Of a DNA stretch of 57,952 nucleotides, positions 56,787-57,952 are shown piece after piece. The position numbers and the translations under genes are program-made. A model generated the notes under the pieces. That model made no database searches. It saw only the letters and a program-made list of their open reading frames with translations, and had not been told where the DNA came from. The DNA lies in contig JAFSHK010000064.1 in assembly GCA_017440375.1 (NCBI GenBank), positions 1-57,952 on the forward strand, in the 5' to 3' direction. Positions within the stretch are counted from its first letter, which is position 1, and each line of letters opens with the position of its first letter. This stretch comes from Lachnospiraceae bacterium (GTDB lineage: Bacteria; Bacillota; Clostridia; Lachnospirales; Lachnospiraceae).

Positions 56787-57628
56787 AAAGAAAAAAATAT
56801 TATAATAAAGGAAAAATTGCGGATACGGTAGTTACATATGTGGTGTTGATTTTTGTGTGCATGATTTTTTTCTTCCCGGTATTGTGGCTGATACTGTCAT
56901 CATTCTCGTCAAGTGGCTCAATATATGACTTAGATGGTTTCTTTCCGAATCGTTATAGTCTGGATAGTTATATAAGACTTTTTTCGGACACAACGATGTA
57001 TGATTATCCGAATTGGTTGAAAAATACATTGTTTGTTGCGGTGCTGTCCAGTTTTTTGGGAACGATATTGGTAATTTTGACAGCGTACACGATTAGCCGT
57101 TTTCAATTTCGAAGCAAAAAAGTATTGATGAAATCGACGCTGGTATTAAGTATGTTTCCAAGCTTTATGGGAATGACTGCAATTTATCTGTTGATGGTCA
57201 ACTTTGATTTAATCAATAAGCTATGGAGTCTTATTTTTATTTATGCAGCAGGAGCACCAATGGGATATTTGGTGCAAAAGGGATATTTTGATACGATATC
57301 CAATTCCATTTATGAAGCAGCAAGAATTGATGGGGCAAGTAATTTCAAAGTTTTTGTACAGATTACATTGCCGTTGTCAAAACCAATTCTTGTGTATACG
57401 GCATTGACGCAGTTTGCGTGGCCATGGAGTGATTTTATATTACCGAATCTTTTGTTGAAAAATAAAGATTTGTGGACAGTAGCAGTAGGACTGATGCACT
57501 TGGATGAAACGCAGTTTACAAGGTTTGCCGCCGGTTCCATATTTATTGCGGTGCCAATCGTTATTTTATATTTTGCATTATCTAATTTCCTTGTAACAGG
57601 AGTATCTTCAGGAGCTGTTAAGGAATAA
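56783..57628 (+). CDS. Maltodextrin ABC permease, MalG/MdxG type
   Basis: A 281-residue membrane protein with six segments. The EAA loop reads YEAARIDGASNFKVFVQITLP near 178-198. Together with the MalF-type partner it forms the channel. AAGGAGG lies within the end of the upstream gene. It is the last gene of the operon. Confidence 0.92.
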   Translation: MKRKKYYNKGKIADTVVTYVVLIFVCMIFFFPVLWLILSSFSSSGSIYDLDGFFPNRYSLDSYIRLFSDTTMYDYPNWLKNTLFVAVLSSFLGTILVILTAYTISRFQFRSKKVLMKSTLVLSMFPSFMGMTAIYLLMVNFDLINKLWSLIFIYAAGAPMGYLVQKGYFDTISNSIYEAARIDGASNFKVFVQITLPLSKPILVYTALTQFAWPWSDFILPNLLLKNKDLWTVAVGLMHLDETQFTRFAAGSIFIAVPIVILYFALSNFLVTGVSSGAVKE

Positions 57629-57761
57629 ACACAGGCAATTTTGGAAAGCAATGAAAGAAATTAGGGAGAGTCAAGGATATAGTGATGAATCCGGATGGTT
57701 AGAACTATTAGACCAGCGGAATGATTAGAAACTGAACTTAGAGAAAACTGGATATAAAAAT

Positions 57762-57808
57762 AAGGCACAGTCCATATTGTAAAATTGCGGACTGTGCCTT
57801 GTTTTTTT
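57762..57808 (+). terminator. Terminator of the maltodextrin operon
   Basis: AAGGCACAGTCC (57762-57773) pairs perfectly with GGACTGTGCCTT (57789-57800) across 15 nt, then G and seven T. The stretch 57629-57761 before it shows only a 25-codon frame with no clear meaning. Confidence 0.85.
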
Positions 57809-57812
57809 GTGG

Positions 57813-57952
57813 GTGCGTTGTAGTAATACAAAAGTAGCCATAGAGCCAGTCTTTGAGGCAGATTTTATGGACTGCTCCTATGGTTTCAGACCAAAAGGAA
57901 GTACAAAACAAGCACTGGAAGTGGTTAAAAAAGTATGCAAGAACAGAGAAAA
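57813..57952 (+). pseudogene. 5'-truncated group II intron reverse transcriptase, running off the window
   Basis: An open frame to the window edge encodes [20 protein letters not shown], the highly conserved early reverse transcriptase block of group II intron-encoded (LtrA-like) proteins, followed by [10 protein letters not shown]. The ~60-100 residues that should precede it are missing; instead there is a foreign sequence and then the operon terminator. No start codon with ribosome site is present. It looks like a 5'-truncated copy; whether the 3' end is complete cannot be seen. Confidence 0.75.

Noticed and set aside
57651..57728. A 25-codon frame after the MalG-type gene (ending in SGWLELLDQRND)
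   Set aside because: Weak ribosome site, very short, no recognised family and located between the last operon gene and its terminator; could be a remnant but cannot be supported as a gene.

Overview
The window is about 58 kb of AT-rich DNA from a low-GC Gram-positive anaerobe, most likely a gut Clostridia of the family Lachnospiraceae. The evidence is the conserved block uvrC-hprK-ROK glucokinase-murB-rapZ-whiA-HPr-like, the CIRCE/hrcA-grpE-dnaK-dnaJ operon, a lysine/alanine-rich DUF6465-type protein, strong AGGAGG ribosome sites, many glycoside hydrolases and no outer-membrane machinery. The assignment is inference; no rRNA or tRNA gene is visible.

Layout. (1) 1-1020: eroded DNA with a gene tail, an MNT nucleotidyltransferase gene and the broken stump of its HEPN partner. 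(2) 1017-8873: TraX-like protein, then a probable catabolic operon: NhaC-type antiporter, GH2 glycosidase, PfkB sugar kinase, class II aldolase, YczE-like membrane protein and SLC13/ArsB-type permease, closed by a two-way terminator. (3) 8906-10267 reverse: a second anion permease with its own promoter. (4) 10439-14147: sulfur amino acid genes (Cys/Met-metabolism PLP enzyme, MalY/PatB-type C-S lyase), a PanE-like reductase and a small acidic protein. (5) 14144-17525: AraC regulator divergent from a GH3 beta-glucosidase. (6) 17576-28932: housekeeping block: ftsH, uvrC, hprK, glucokinase, murB, rapZ, whiA, a Crh-like HPr paralogue, a lipid kinase and fructose-bisphosphate aldolase. (7) 29227-35472: cyclophilin, two-domain GNAT protein, chemotaxis receptor, pyruvate kinase, AEC transporter. 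(8) 35538-41610: GH36 alpha-galactosidase, aminotransferase, patatin, UppP and the basic DUF6465-type protein. (9) 41664-46627: heat-shock operon under CIRCE plus a second palindrome. (10) 46585-50028: SdpR-like repressor, ABC ATPase, ABC permease and SdpI-like protein. (11) 50031-57808: divergent LacI repressor and a maltodextrin operon (starch-binding-like lipoprotein, GH13 enzyme, binding protein, MalF- and MalG-type permeases). (12) 57813-57952: a 5'-truncated group II intron reverse transcriptase running off the window.

How it fits together. Three loci (2, 8, 11) and the GH3 gene feed plant or host glycans into glycolysis, represented here by glucokinase, aldolase and pyruvate kinase. 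HprK and a Crh-like protein in the same cluster are the sensory side of CcpA-type catabolite control. The maltodextrin transporter lacks an ATPase and probably borrows a shared MsmX-type subunit.

The most unusual items are: the dnaJ terminator stem that doubles as a second copy of the SdpR-type operator, so that two identical dyads flank the promoter of an SdpR-ABC-SdpI locus with no visible toxin; the HPr paralogue with Glu at position 15; the DUF6465-type protein with a histone-like tail; the lipoprotein that starts the maltodextrin operon; and the palindrome beside CIRCE.
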